A stretch of DNA of 64,000 bases. Origin: Sporosarcina luteola. Its GTDB lineage: Bacteria; Bacillota; Bacilli; Bacillales_A; Planococcaceae. The notes beneath the pieces are model-generated. The model saw only the letters and a program-made list of their open reading frames with translations, was not told the DNA's origin and ran no database searches. Position 1 is the stretch's first letter, and each line of letters begins with the position of its first letter. The stretch is taken from positions 16,352-80,351 of the forward strand of contig JACHLS010000017.1 of the NCBI GenBank assembly GCA_014204635.1, read 5' to 3'. Shown here in pieces: positions 43,849-52,323 of this stretch. Made by a program: the position numbers and the translations under genes.

Positions 43849-44266
43849 TTGAAAGTTCGGGAGAATATCGTAGCATTCATCTATACAAGAATTCCGGAAA
43901 TCTCCTTTTTGCTATTAAAGAGAACTATGAACAGAGGTGGGTTTTGGCAACCCGTCAGCGATGCGATTGAAAATGAGGAAGAGCCTATTCAAACGGTTAA
44001 GCGGGAACTATTCGAGGAAACTGGTACTACAAATATAATGAGCATTTCTGTTTGATTTGGAATTTGTATGTGGAGCCCTTAAAAATAACAAGATGATGAA
44101 AATGAAAGACATTTGCTTCGGTGTAGAAATTCCCCAAGCTATTTCTATTCAATTATCTGATGAGCCTTCCGCGTACAAATGGTGTACATATGATGAAATG
44201 TATTCGTATATTAATCGGGAACCTAGCCGCCTGTCCTTTGAGAAGCTGGTCCAATCAATTGAATGA
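43849..44266 (+). pseudogene. NUDIX hydrolase split by a frameshift
   Basis: The first part, from TTG 43849 (GAGG 8 bases upstream; ATG 43828 is an alternative), runs to a stop at 44053 and contains a NUDIX box ending RELFEETGT, with Asp in place of the box's leading Gly. The second part, in the +1 frame (LFDLEFVCGALKNNK... to 44266), continues a NUDIX fold through YKWCTYDEM to the end. A single-base change near 44045 would join them. The degenerate box and frameshift together suggest decay. The spacer to 44430 shows no further gene. Confidence 0.6.
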
Positions 44267-44429
44267 GCGAGTAGGAAGAATATCGTTTGTGTTCACATGC
44301 GGATGGATGACTGACTCGACGCTAAAATGGATACGGCTCCTGTTGTGCAGGAATTTATGTTGCAATAAATTAAACATGCAGAGCATTGTTTCAGGAAGTT
44401 ATTAACCAAATATTATTTATATCTAAAAA

Positions 44430-44472
44430 TAATAAAGGGAGCTGAGATTATAGTTCTAGCTCCCTTTAGTTT
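44430..44472. terminator. Bidirectional terminator
   Basis: TAAAGGGAGCT and AGCTCCCTTTA arms with A- and T-rich flanks; it mainly serves the reverse-strand hydrolase. Confidence 0.75.
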
Positions 44473-44489
44473 GAATTGGTAACAAGTCC

Positions 44490-45479
44490 TTAGTCGATCT
44501 TTTTAAGGAAAGTACTTGTAGCATCATGGATCTCTGTGACATGCGTTTGAAAGAATCCATGAGAGCCGTCAATCATTTGGGACTCAGCATTTTCACCAAG
44601 TCGATTCAAATGATTTTTTTGAATCTCTTCTCCATCTTTTAATTGTTTTTGAGAGACTGAGGATATTAATTTCAGTACAGGTACTTCCGAAGGGAAGACC
44701 ATACTGTTTACCTCATTGATATTGTCATTTAAACTCGAAATCTGATTAATGATCGTATCGTTGACTACATGATAAGAAAATAATTTATTATCACCGATTT
44801 CTTTTTCAGTATAGCCATTTTCAACTGTTTGATCAGAAGGTAGCAATCCATTCAAAATTCGATTAAAACCGGTCTCTTGCAGTAACGTATTAAAACCATA
44901 TAAGATTTTTACATTTCTAGGTTCAGTTATGTAAGTTTGTAAATTAGATTCCATACTTACTGATGGAGTTGTGTCCAGCATAATAATCGCAGAGACTTCC
45001 TCAGGATATTTTGCTGCATAGTATTCGCTGTAAATTCCGGACGCAGAATGAGGCATTAAGACATACGGTGGCTTCATATCAGCCTTAGATAATGCTGTTC
45101 TGATTTCTTCCATGTAATTTTCATTTGTTCGTGGTGTATCTATCTCGTCACTGAATCCCATTCCAAAATATTCAATCGTAACAACAGTATAGTCTTTTGA
45201 GAGTTCTCTCATTAATGGACCAAAATCTGCACTTGGCAAAGGCAACCCAAAACCCGGTAACAAAACAATGGTTTTCTCTCCCTGTCCCATTGAATAGACA
45301 TGCATGTTCTGATTGTTTACTTCTACCAATTCTCCGTAAGGCGAGATCGCTTCAAGCTCATTTGAAAAGAAGGTTTTGTTGATTGCAAAACCGATTACAT
45401 TCAGGCAGACAATGACTCCTAAGATCCATGCAAAAACATACAATATCTTTTTACCTTTTTTCTTTTTAATTTTACTCAA
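44490..45479 (-). CDS. Membrane-anchored alpha/beta hydrolase, probable SigY target
   Basis: 329 residues, TTG start behind AAAGGAG. A basic N terminus and one membrane helix (about 12-34) anchor the protein; the rest is an alpha/beta hydrolase. The nucleophile elbow is P-H-S145-A-S-G instead of G-x-S-x-G. An oxyanion region (LLPGFGLP) and a terminal His (DGSHGFFQTH) are present. Substrate unknown. A promoter with the same -35 and -10 as the sigY operon lies upstream, so it is likely switched on with that ECF sigma factor. Confidence 0.75.
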   Translation of the reverse strand: MSKIKKKKGKKILYVFAWILGVIVCLNVIGFAINKTFFSNELEAISPYGELVEVNNQNMHVYSMGQGEKTIVLLPGFGLPLPSADFGPLMRELSKDYTVVTIEYFGMGFSDEIDTPRTNENYMEEIRTALSKADMKPPYVLMPHSASGIYSEYYAAKYPEEVSAIIMLDTTPSVSMESNLQTYITEPRNVKILYGFNTLLQETGFNRILNGLLPSDQTVENGYTEKEIGDNKLFSYHVVNDTIINQISSLNDNINEVNSMVFPSEVPVLKLISSVSQKQLKDGEEIQKNHLNRLGENAESQMIDGSHGFFQTHVTEIHDATSTFLKKID

Positions 45480-45605
45480 TGTGATTGCTCCTTTTCTTTT
45501 TGAGGACAGATATAGAAATTTCTCTGGCTTTTCTTCTGTCTGTAAAATTTTTTTTTACCAGGTTCTTGATTTTCTCCTTTTCCTTCAATTTGTTTATTCA
45601 CCCTT

Positions 45606-45633
45606 AATACGATTACGTTCTTCTAATCGTTCA
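45606..45633 (-). promoter_or_regulatory. SigY-type ECF promoter ahead of the alpha/beta hydrolase gene
   Basis: Minus strand: TGAACG (45633-45628), 16 bases, CGTATT (45611-45606). Both hexamers and the spacing are the same as in the promoter ahead of sigY, while the spacer differs. Confidence 0.7.
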
Positions 45634-45639
45634 CATTAA

Positions 45640-45678
45640 AAAAACAAACAAAAAATCTCAGGAATTTGATCCTGAGAC
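45640..45678 (-). terminator. Terminator of the sigY operon
   Basis: Minus strand CTCAGGATC...CCTGAG stem followed by T6; it includes the last codons of the yxlD-like gene. Confidence 0.75.
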
Positions 45679-45885
45679 CTTTCGTTTAAATATTTTTCTT
45701 GCAAAGACAAGATAAACAATCAGATACGTTGGACATGTAAATAGCCCTAAAAAGCCCCATAGCCAAGCATTGTGCCCTCTCTTCCGTGCGTCCCAAAACA
45801 TCCATGTGCTTTGGCAAATTAGAATGAATGCAATTATAATTAATCCCCAAAGTGGTGGTGTGCTACTTAGTTTGCTTAAGCCCAT
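45658..45885 (-). CDS. yxlD: YxlD-like small membrane protein (SigY control)
   Basis: 75 residues with two hydrophobic helices (about 13-31 and 42-63) around a basic WDARKRGHN turn, resembling PLDc_N-type YxlD/YxlE proteins. In Bacillus, YxlC and YxlD together hold SigY inactive at the membrane. Position, third gene after sigY and overlapping the yxlC-like ORF by 23 bases, is the main evidence. yxlE, yxlF and yxlG are not present here. Confidence 0.6.
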   Translation of the reverse strand: MGLSKLSSTPPLWGLIIIAFILICQSTWMFWDARKRGHNAWLWGFLGLFTCPTYLIVYLVFARKIFKRKVSGSNS

Positions 45886-46216
45886 TCACTGCTGACCTTC
45901 TTTCCAGATTTTTAAAAGCTAAGGGCAGTAAGAGAACTCCCACAAGCTGAATGTAAAGGAATACAACTGGTTGCTGATAAACAACAGTCATTACAACTGA
46001 AAGCACGAATACGGCAACAGTGATAAACGCGAGAAGATCTTTCTTTTGTTTCGTTCGCATTCTTTTTTTCTCTGCTTCCACATTCTGTTGAAACCATTGC
46101 AAGTTTGGAGTTGAGACTGAATGCCATTGATCCAGTCGTTCCAAGCCATCTAGTAATTGTTTAACCGTCAACTCATCTTCATCATCCACACGATTTTTTG
46201 AATCATACTCCTTCAA
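45863..46216 (-). CDS. yxlC: YxlC-like anti-sigma factor
   Basis: 117 residues: an acidic cytoplasmic N-terminal part (DEDELTVKQLLDGLERLDQW, the expected sigma-binding part), a basic segment, then two membrane helices (about 63-80 and 85-101). It overlaps the sigma gene by 14 bases, indicating coupled synthesis as expected of a sigma/anti-sigma pair. Assigned to YxlC by layout; sequence similarity was not tested. Confidence 0.65.
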   Translation of the reverse strand: MKEYDSKNRVDDEDELTVKQLLDGLERLDQWHSVSTPNLQWFQQNVEAEKKRMRTKQKKDLLAFITVAVFVLSVVMTVVYQQPVVFLYIQLVGVLLLPLAFKNLERRSAVNGLKQTK

Positions 46217-46733
46217 GTTCAGCCAACTCCTTTCGCATCCTTTTTAGCCCATTTGAAACTCGAGACTTCACTGTTCCTTCTGCAATGCCCATCATGTTTC
46301 CAATCTCCTCATATGAATACCCGTAATAATGCTTTAACACGATTGGCATACGTATTTCTTCATTAAGTTTCGCAAGTACATCCAGTACGTCTGTCCATTC
46401 TTCGTTCCTATTGGCTACATTCCACTTCATCTTTCGGAGTGCCTGCTCCTGCTCAAACCAGGTTTTCTCCCGCTTCTTTCTACGCTGTTGATCGATGAAC
46501 AGGTTTGTTGCAATTGTGATGAGCCATGAAGAAAACTTAGATTCACCATTATACAGCTGGATCTTTTCAATACACTTTATCATCGTTTCTTGCGTTAAAT
46601 CCTCTGCAATTTGTGGATGAAGGGTAACTTTCATTAAATACTTTAAGAGGAATGAATAATTCATTTGCAGCAGTTTCGAAAGCGCTAATGTATCCCCTTT
46701 TTTCGCCTTTCGAATTAAATCATTTTCATCCAT
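46203..46733 (-). CDS. sigY: ECF sigma factor, SigY-like
   Basis: 176 residues from ATG 46733 with GGAG 8-9 bases upstream. Region 2 (LLKYLMKVTLHPQIAEDLTQETMIKCIEKIQLY...SWLITIATNLFIDQQRR) and region 4 (GYSYEEIGNMMGIAEGTVKSRVSNGLKRMRKEL) of group 4 sigma factors are both clear, with no other domain. Two small membrane proteins follow as in the sigY-yxlCD operon. A TGAACG-N16-CGTATT promoter precedes it and probably gives autoregulation. Confidence 0.8.
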   Translation of the reverse strand: MDENDLIRKAKKGDTLALSKLLQMNYSFLLKYLMKVTLHPQIAEDLTQETMIKCIEKIQLYNGESKFSSWLITIATNLFIDQQRRKKREKTWFEQEQALRKMKWNVANRNEEWTDVLDVLAKLNEEIRMPIVLKHYYGYSYEEIGNMMGIAEGTVKSRVSNGLKRMRKELAELEGV

Positions 46734-46766
46734 GAGATCTACTCCATACAATAATAATCTATATGT

Positions 46767-46794
46767 AATACGATTAACCGGAGCAAATCGTTCA
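46767..46794 (-). promoter_or_regulatory. SigY-type autoregulatory promoter
   Basis: Minus strand: TGAACG (46794-46789), 16 bases, CGTATT (46772-46767), 33 bases ahead of the sigY start. It agrees with the SigY consensus as I recall it from B. subtilis (TGAACG-N16-CGTC). Confidence 0.7.
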
Positions 46795-46986
46795 TTCTAA
46801 ATAAAGTATTTCAACAAAAACATGTACTACTATAAATAGCAGCTATGTGTAATGTCGATTAAATTAATTCATATATAGTCATAAGTTCGTGCCACCAAGA
46901 CGTTTTCAATGCCATTCCCAACACACAATAGGAGCAAAAGAACTTCACGATAGCATATTGCGTGAACGATATCAGAGACTCGTCAT

Positions 46987-48405
46987 TCAAGTCGGGATAC
47001 GAATAGAAATAACCGCTCCCCCTTCCTCAGCATTCCCCGCCCTAATATGACCTTTATGTTTATCGATGATTGATTTGGCTATATAGAGCCCCAGTCCCGC
47101 ATGACCTTTGCGTCGATTCCCTTGATAAAAGGAGTTGAAAATCTTTGTTTCCTGTCCCGCTGAAAACCCTGAACCATTGTCCGTCCAAGTCACTCCAATT
47201 TGATCATCCGTCAATTGGACTCGGAAAGAAATGGTACCCTTCTCCGCAAATCGCAGGCTATTGGACAGCAGATTATCGAAAACCTGTGTCAGTCTGAATG
47301 GATCCGCATGAACCAGCCCCTGATTTTCTCGTACATCTTTGATATCCGAAACGAACCTTATCCCTTTTCTCCTACATAACACCTCATATTCCCCCATTTT
47401 TTCCGCAAAAAATTCTTCTGGATCAAATGAGATTTTATTGAGAGAAAACGAATCACTGTCAAGGATGGCGGTTTGATTCAAATCATGGACAAGCTTCACA
47501 GCACTTGTTATGTTCGATTTAATGATCGGGAGATAACGATCCGACCGGTCGATCCCTTTACGCTGCGCTTCTTCCAGCCCTTCCACATGGCCTTGAATGA
47601 TCGTCAATGGGGTCCGAATATCGTGCGCCAGAGCCGCAATGGCATGTTTCCGCTCTTTTTGCGTGTTCCACTCCCGTTGCAGCGACTCCGATAATTCGTC
47701 TCTCATCTGTTCAAAGGCATTTGTCAATTCTCTTACTTCGGTTATCTTCCCTTCTTGTTCGAAACTGAAGTGCAAGTCCTTATTGCGTATCCGAGCAGTC
47801 GCGTCCATCAATTGCGAAAGGGGAATATTGAGTTGTCGGCTGAACCTCCTGACAAATACAAGCGTGAATAGAAGTATGTAGACGAATGGTGCTAATAAAA
47901 ACGAGAATGACCAGATTCTCACAAACAAGTCTTTCGATTCATCAACTGGGGTCACTCGCAACGTGTAATACAATAACAGCATGCCTTGTAATGAATCCCC
48001 TTCTCCTAGTAATGGAATGTAAGCAACAATATATTTTCCAGGCCCATGCCCGACTGTATTTAATTTATTGAGTATCTCATCCCCCGGTACGTCTGAAGTG
48101 TCCTCTATACTGCCATATTGATAGTCTCCTGTACGATCGACAACTTTATATGACATTCCTTGTTCTGGAACAAGCTCATCCAACAATGCCTTGCCGGATT
48201 CATCCAGCCATCCCCCGTTGTTCTGTTTAATACGGTCCTTAATTGAAGGAATCATGTTCTCATAGTGATTGGCATAATTCATTTTCTTCTCGCTAATGAA
48301 CAACAGCCCTCCCCATGTAACGATTGTACAGAGAAAACTCAAAAGCAAAATGACTGCAATCATTCGATGCAGTCTTGTCCGGATTGATACTGTTTTTACT
48401 GCCAT
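46987..48405 (-). CDS. Membrane sensor histidine kinase
   Basis: 472 residues. TM1 about 14-36, an extracellular sensor domain about 40-160, TM2 about 163-186, then HAMP, HisKA (ALAHDIRTPLT, H261) and HATPase_c with N, G1 (DNGSGF) and G2 (GHAGLGLYI) boxes. It overlaps the response regulator gene by 10 bases, so they form a pair. Signal unknown. Confidence 0.85.
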   Translation of the reverse strand: MAVKTVSIRTRLHRMIAVILLLSFLCTIVTWGGLLFISEKKMNYANHYENMIPSIKDRIKQNNGGWLDESGKALLDELVPEQGMSYKVVDRTGDYQYGSIEDTSDVPGDEILNKLNTVGHGPGKYIVAYIPLLGEGDSLQGMLLLYYTLRVTPVDESKDLFVRIWSFSFLLAPFVYILLFTLVFVRRFSRQLNIPLSQLMDATARIRNKDLHFSFEQEGKITEVRELTNAFEQMRDELSESLQREWNTQKERKHAIAALAHDIRTPLTIIQGHVEGLEEAQRKGIDRSDRYLPIIKSNITSAVKLVHDLNQTAILDSDSFSLNKISFDPEEFFAEKMGEYEVLCRRKGIRFVSDIKDVRENQGLVHADPFRLTQVFDNLLSNSLRFAEKGTISFRVQLTDDQIGVTWTDNGSGFSAGQETKIFNSFYQGNRRKGHAGLGLYIAKSIIDKHKGHIRAGNAEEGGAVISIRIPT

Positions 48406-49079
48406 TTATAACCAACTCCCCATACAGTTTGGATGAATGCACGCGTTGGCTCGATTTCCTGAAATTTTGCCCGGATCTTCTTGATATGCTCTGTTACGGT
48501 AGCATCATCTCCGCCCGCTTCAAGACCCCATACCCGTTCATAAATATGCGACCTCGAAAATACTTGCCCTCGATGCATAGCAAGAAACCAGACGATGGAA
48601 AACTGTTTGCTGGTCAACTCGACCTCAATCCCATTCAACCAAACGGAACGCCCCTCATAGTCAATCACCATACCGTCAAATTGGAGTGCTGTCCTTTCTC
48701 TATCATCCTGTTTCCGTCGTTCCCTTCGCAAATGGGCATGGACTCTCGCCTTTAATTCAGATAAACTGAACGGTTTGACAATATAATCATCTCCCCCCAC
48801 GACTAATCCTTTCACCCGGTCCATCTCATCTTGGCAAGCACTGAGAAAGATGATCGGCCCCCGAATGATCGAACGGATCCGCTCGCATACTTCAAATCCG
48901 TCCATCCCCTCCATCATCACATCAAGCAGCACCAGATCCGGCTTCTTTCCAGCCTCGGCGATCGCCTCTTGCCCATTGGAAGCTGTCAAGATTGCGTAGC
49001 CTTCATCTTCCAAAGCGTCTTGGATAAAGGAGACAATTTCGGATTCGTCGTCCACAATCAATACAGTCGCTTTCGTCAT
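48396..49079 (-). CDS. OmpR/PhoB family response regulator
   Basis: About 227 residues from ATG 49079 (GTG 49082 possible) behind AAGGAAG. Receiver domain with acidic pocket DDE near residue 10 and phospho-acceptor D53 (LVLLDVMM), followed by a winged-helix DNA-binding domain (RSHIYERVWGLEAGGDDATVTEHIKKIRAK). Partner of the kinase behind it. No target promoter can be named; DUF418 lies divergently upstream. Confidence 0.85.
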   Translation of the reverse strand: MTKATVLIVDDESEIVSFIQDALEDEGYAILTASNGQEAIAEAGKKPDLVLLDVMMEGMDGFEVCERIRSIIRGPIIFLSACQDEMDRVKGLVVGGDDYIVKPFSLSELKARVHAHLRRERRKQDDRERTALQFDGMVIDYEGRSVWLNGIEVELTSKQFSIVWFLAMHRGQVFSRSHIYERVWGLEAGGDDATVTEHIKKIRAKFQEIEPTRAFIQTVWGVGYKWQ

Positions 49080-49233
49080 CACACATCTTCCTTTTTATCA
49101 GTTCCTTTTAAGGGACCTTACTCTGTCTTATCACTCTACACTCCAATTATAACGAAAGTATAAGAGCGGGCGTTATGATTCCTTTATTCTCCATAAGTAT
49201 GCTAGAGGCAATGAATGAATAGGAGGATTTAGA

Positions 49234-50412
49234 ATGAAACGAATTAACGTACTAGATGCTTTACGGGGGTTTGCGTTGCTCGGCATTTTGCTCGTGAACA
49301 TTAATTTCTTTAATGAGTCGCTAATGACGATCAATTACGGCGGGCTCCCGGTGGAAGGCTGGCTGAACAAAACAATCGACACACTTACCGTGCTGTTTGT
49401 AAATGGTAAATTCATGTTGCTCTTTGCCTTTCTTTTTGGCTATGGGGCCGTTATTTTATATCGGAACGCGGAGGCGGCCGGCAAGAAGTTCACATGGATG
49501 TTTGTGAAACGGATGCTCGCCTTGCTTCTTTTCGGCATCCTCCACGCTGTATTCCTCTGGTATGGAGATATTTTGTCAATCTACGCAATAGTCGGGTTGA
49601 TCTTTTTAATGTTCGTCAAACGGCGACCAAAAACATTGCTGACCTTGTCCATCGTTTTCTCACTTCTCATTCCTGTCATCATGTCCGCTGCCATGTTACT
49701 CGGTAATCAAGCTGGCACGGAAGGGATGGAAGACTTGTATGCGATTGATCCAATGGAACTCCAACTGTTCCAACAACAGGATCAACAACTTTACGGGGCA
49801 GGCACTTACATGGAAATGACCATGAAACGAATCGTTGAATATCAATCGAGTTTTTTCAATATGGTTCTGTTTTTACCTCAAATTTTAGGAACGTTCTTAT
49901 TGGGTGCTTATTTTGGAAAGCGTAAATTACTTGAAGACATTCAGTCTAAAAAGACGTTCATGGTGAAACTTGGATGGATCGGCGGCATTGCAGGTTTGGC
50001 GTTAACTGTCCCTCGATTCTTCATGGACTCGTCCAATAGTTTGCTGGACATCTTCAGCATCTTTATCGGCGCACCGTTGCTCATGCTATCGTATGTCGCC
50101 TGCTTTTCACTATTGTATACTCGCCATCCGAAATGGCTGCATCTGTTCAGTTATCCCGGAAAGATGGCCTTTACCATGTACATCCTGCAATCCATCCTTT
50201 GCGGATTCATCTTCTACAGCTACGGACTAGGTCTTTTCGGAACCATGACCTTGTGGCAAACGATGGCAACCGCATTCCTCTTATTCGGTCTGCAAATAGT
50301 TATCAGCGCCATTTGGCTCAAGCGCTTCCGAACCGGTCCACTCGAATATGTGTGGCGGGTGATGTACAAAGGAAAAAATGGAGCAAGAAGAAGTTTTCAA
50401 CGAGAAGGATGA
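49234..50412 (+). CDS. DUF418 family membrane protein
   Basis: 392 residues with about 9-10 hydrophobic helices. It opens with the signature RINVLDALRGFALLGILLVNI, and a C-terminal DUF418 block contains PGKMAFTMYILQS. AGGAGG precedes ATG 49234. The family is related to acyltransferase-3-like membrane proteins and is functionally open. It is divergent from the two-component operon, which might control it. Confidence 0.75.
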   Translation: MKRINVLDALRGFALLGILLVNINFFNESLMTINYGGLPVEGWLNKTIDTLTVLFVNGKFMLLFAFLFGYGAVILYRNAEAAGKKFTWMFVKRMLALLLFGILHAVFLWYGDILSIYAIVGLIFLMFVKRRPKTLLTLSIVFSLLIPVIMSAAMLLGNQAGTEGMEDLYAIDPMELQLFQQQDQQLYGAGTYMEMTMKRIVEYQSSFFNMVLFLPQILGTFLLGAYFGKRKLLEDIQSKKTFMVKLGWIGGIAGLALTVPRFFMDSSNSLLDIFSIFIGAPLLMLSYVACFSLLYTRHPKWLHLFSYPGKMAFTMYILQSILCGFIFYSYGLGLFGTMTLWQTMATAFLLFGLQIVISAIWLKRFRTGPLEYVWRVMYKGKNGARRSFQREG

Positions 50413-50421
50413 TACTAAAAA

Positions 50422-50458
50422 TGGCAAGAGGAATTGATTTCCCTTGCCGTTTTTCCTT
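50422..50458 (+). terminator. Terminator after the DUF418 gene
   Basis: GGCAAGAGGAA and TTTCCCTTGCC arms followed by a T-run; probably bidirectional. Confidence 0.7.
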
Positions 50459-50460
50459 TG

Positions 50461-50751
50461 TTACAAGTTGAATATGTGTCCTAGCAAATGAAATAAAGCA
50501 GGATTGCTCAGGAAACCGCCAATTGCAAAAATATAATAGAGCCGTTTCTGGGACTGAGAAATCCATTCATTTCTCTTCAGCCGATCCCCAGATAAGATGG
50601 TGTAGATCGGATACACAACAAACGAAAGAAAAAAGATCACCAAAAAAGCATCTCTTGCCCTATAAGTTACTTGTTCAATCCACAAACCCACTGACCATTG
50701 CATCGTGCAGAACAGCAGTAATATTGCCCAATAGATGATTAGTTGTTTCAA
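50461..50751 (-). CDS. Small three-helix membrane protein, unknown
   Basis: 96 residues with three hydrophobic segments (about 5-24, 37-54, 74-92) and a basic loop. AGGATTATC upstream gives a moderate ribosome site. No family recognised. It stands alone between the DUF418 terminator and the broken hydrolase. Confidence 0.55.
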   Translation of the reverse strand: MKQLIIYWAILLLFCTMQWSVGLWIEQVTYRARDAFLVIFFLSFVVYPIYTILSGDRLKRNEWISQSQKRLYYIFAIGGFLSNPALFHLLGHIFNL

Positions 50752-50823
50752 GATAATCCTCCTCTTAATCAGAGAATGATTTTTAACATCTAATTGCTTA
50801 AGTTGTTCTAACCTGATGTATAT

Positions 50824-51683
50824 TTATAATAACGATTGTAAGCATTCAATAATTATATCAGGTCTGTCTAAGTAAATATCATGATCACTATTTTCTGCAA
50901 TTACGATTCTTCCGCTTGGTGATAAATTCGATAAATCTATTTGTAACTCCCTCCACACATCTTCATATAAAACAGCCTCTTCTACTGGAATGTCTAGACC
51001 AAGGTCTATCCATGATTGCACCGCTACATCTGTATCTCTGGCAATTACTATCAGTGGAATGTTTGGGAAACTTGAGATTTCATTCATATCTTCACTGCTC
51101 AATTCCCAGTGACTAAATTCTTCAGCTTTGGTTTTGTATAGTAGCGGATTAGTTAAGAAACCTTCAAAATTTCTTAAATCACTATCAGGTAATGTTTTTC
51201 TAAACTCCTCTATATAGCCCATGTATCTTCATCTTTTTGAGAAGTAATCGTATTTCCCTCAATCATTTTATCAATTGAAATGAAGGTATTCATTACAGGT
51301 ATCGGAAGATTATATAATCTATTGAAGTTAGGGGAAGTGGAATCAACTAATAGTATTCCTTTTATTTTGTCAGGAAACATTTTTGCATACTGCTGCACAC
51401 ACAGTCCGCCAAACGAATGACCCATCAAGAAAATCTTATCTTTTATTCCAATTTCCCTAACAAGATAAGCAAGTTCTTCTGCTATATTTCGAGTAGTTCT
51501 AACTTTAGTTGAAGCTTGACTTGTACCATATCCAGCTCGGTGATAAACAACTACTGTAAATTGTGTTTGAACCTCTTGTATTATTGAGTACCAACTATAG
51601 AAAGAGCCTCCAATACCAGTCTCTACTATTAGGAAAGCATCTCCAGTTCCAATTACCTTATATTCTAGATCTATTTTCTCCAT
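50824..51683 (-). pseudogene. Alpha/beta hydrolase split by a frameshift
   Basis: The first part from ATG 51683 (GGGGGG upstream) contains the GHSFGG nucleophile elbow and HRAGYGTS and stops at 51210. The second part, in another frame (MGYIEEFRKTL... to 50824), carries the cap region and the C-terminal strand with the expected Asp/His (ENSDHDIYLDRPD). A one-base change between about 51212 and 51228 would restore one ~285-residue protein. Either a real mutation or a sequencing error. Confidence 0.65.
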
Positions 51684-51778
51684 ATTGCCCCCCCACAAAA
51701 ATCCCGAATAATTTTTTTGAATAACTTAGCACTTCGTGTCTAGTTCATAAACAGAAGACAAAAGCCTCTCTTTACTTG

Positions 51779-52243
51779 TCAGCTAATCTGCTGAAGCAAG
51801 TCATTCATCCACACTACTTCATTGATGTATTGGTATATCAAAATAATGCATGCCAGTAGATTTATTCCCGCCCACAGGTAAAATACTACTATCGTTTCAT
51901 CGCTTTGGCTTGGATGATTGATTTGAACCAAGTTCAAGATGCTAAAGAGAAGGGTAGTAAAAGTCAGAACGATTACATACCATTTATGTTCTAAGTTTCC
52001 CCCCAGTATTTTTACAAGACTTGCCTTTAGTTGATTCGCATGCCCGACTTCTATTATTAGGCTTTCCTTTTTAAATAGTTGTTGTTTTGTTATCGTCATC
52101 TGATTCGGTGTATCCTCCGAAACAACGATGCCCCCAGGATAGATATCAAAGAAATATGCGAGACCTATGACTAGCAACATGAGAGTCAATACAGCCGTTA
52201 AAGCCAACTTATTCGGTTTGCCTGTTTCTCGAATGAGTTCCAC
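51779..52243 (-). CDS. Three-helix membrane protein, unknown
   Basis: 154 residues: TM1 about 13-32, an extracellular stretch, TM2 about 89-107 and TM3 about 120-140. The start is not backed by a strong ribosome site. No family recognised. It is the next gene on this strand behind the peptidase-gene terminator. Confidence 0.5.
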   Translation of the reverse strand: MELIRETGKPNKLALTAVLTLMLLVIGLAYFFDIYPGGIVVSEDTPNQMTITKQQLFKKESLIIEVGHANQLKASLVKILGGNLEHKWYVIVLTFTTLLFSILNLVQINHPSQSDETIVVFYLWAGINLLACIILIYQYINEVVWMNDLLQQIS

Positions 52244-52261
52244 CTTACGTTACCCCCTTAG

Positions 52262-52296
52262 ACAAAATGCCGGGCTCTATTGAACCCGGCACTTCT
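52262..52296 (-). terminator. Terminator after the M2-type peptidase gene
   Basis: Minus strand TGCCGGGTT and AGCCCGGCA arms followed by TTTTGT. Confidence 0.7.
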
Positions 52297-52323
52297 TCTA
52301 TTTTCCCCTAATCCCCAACAACA

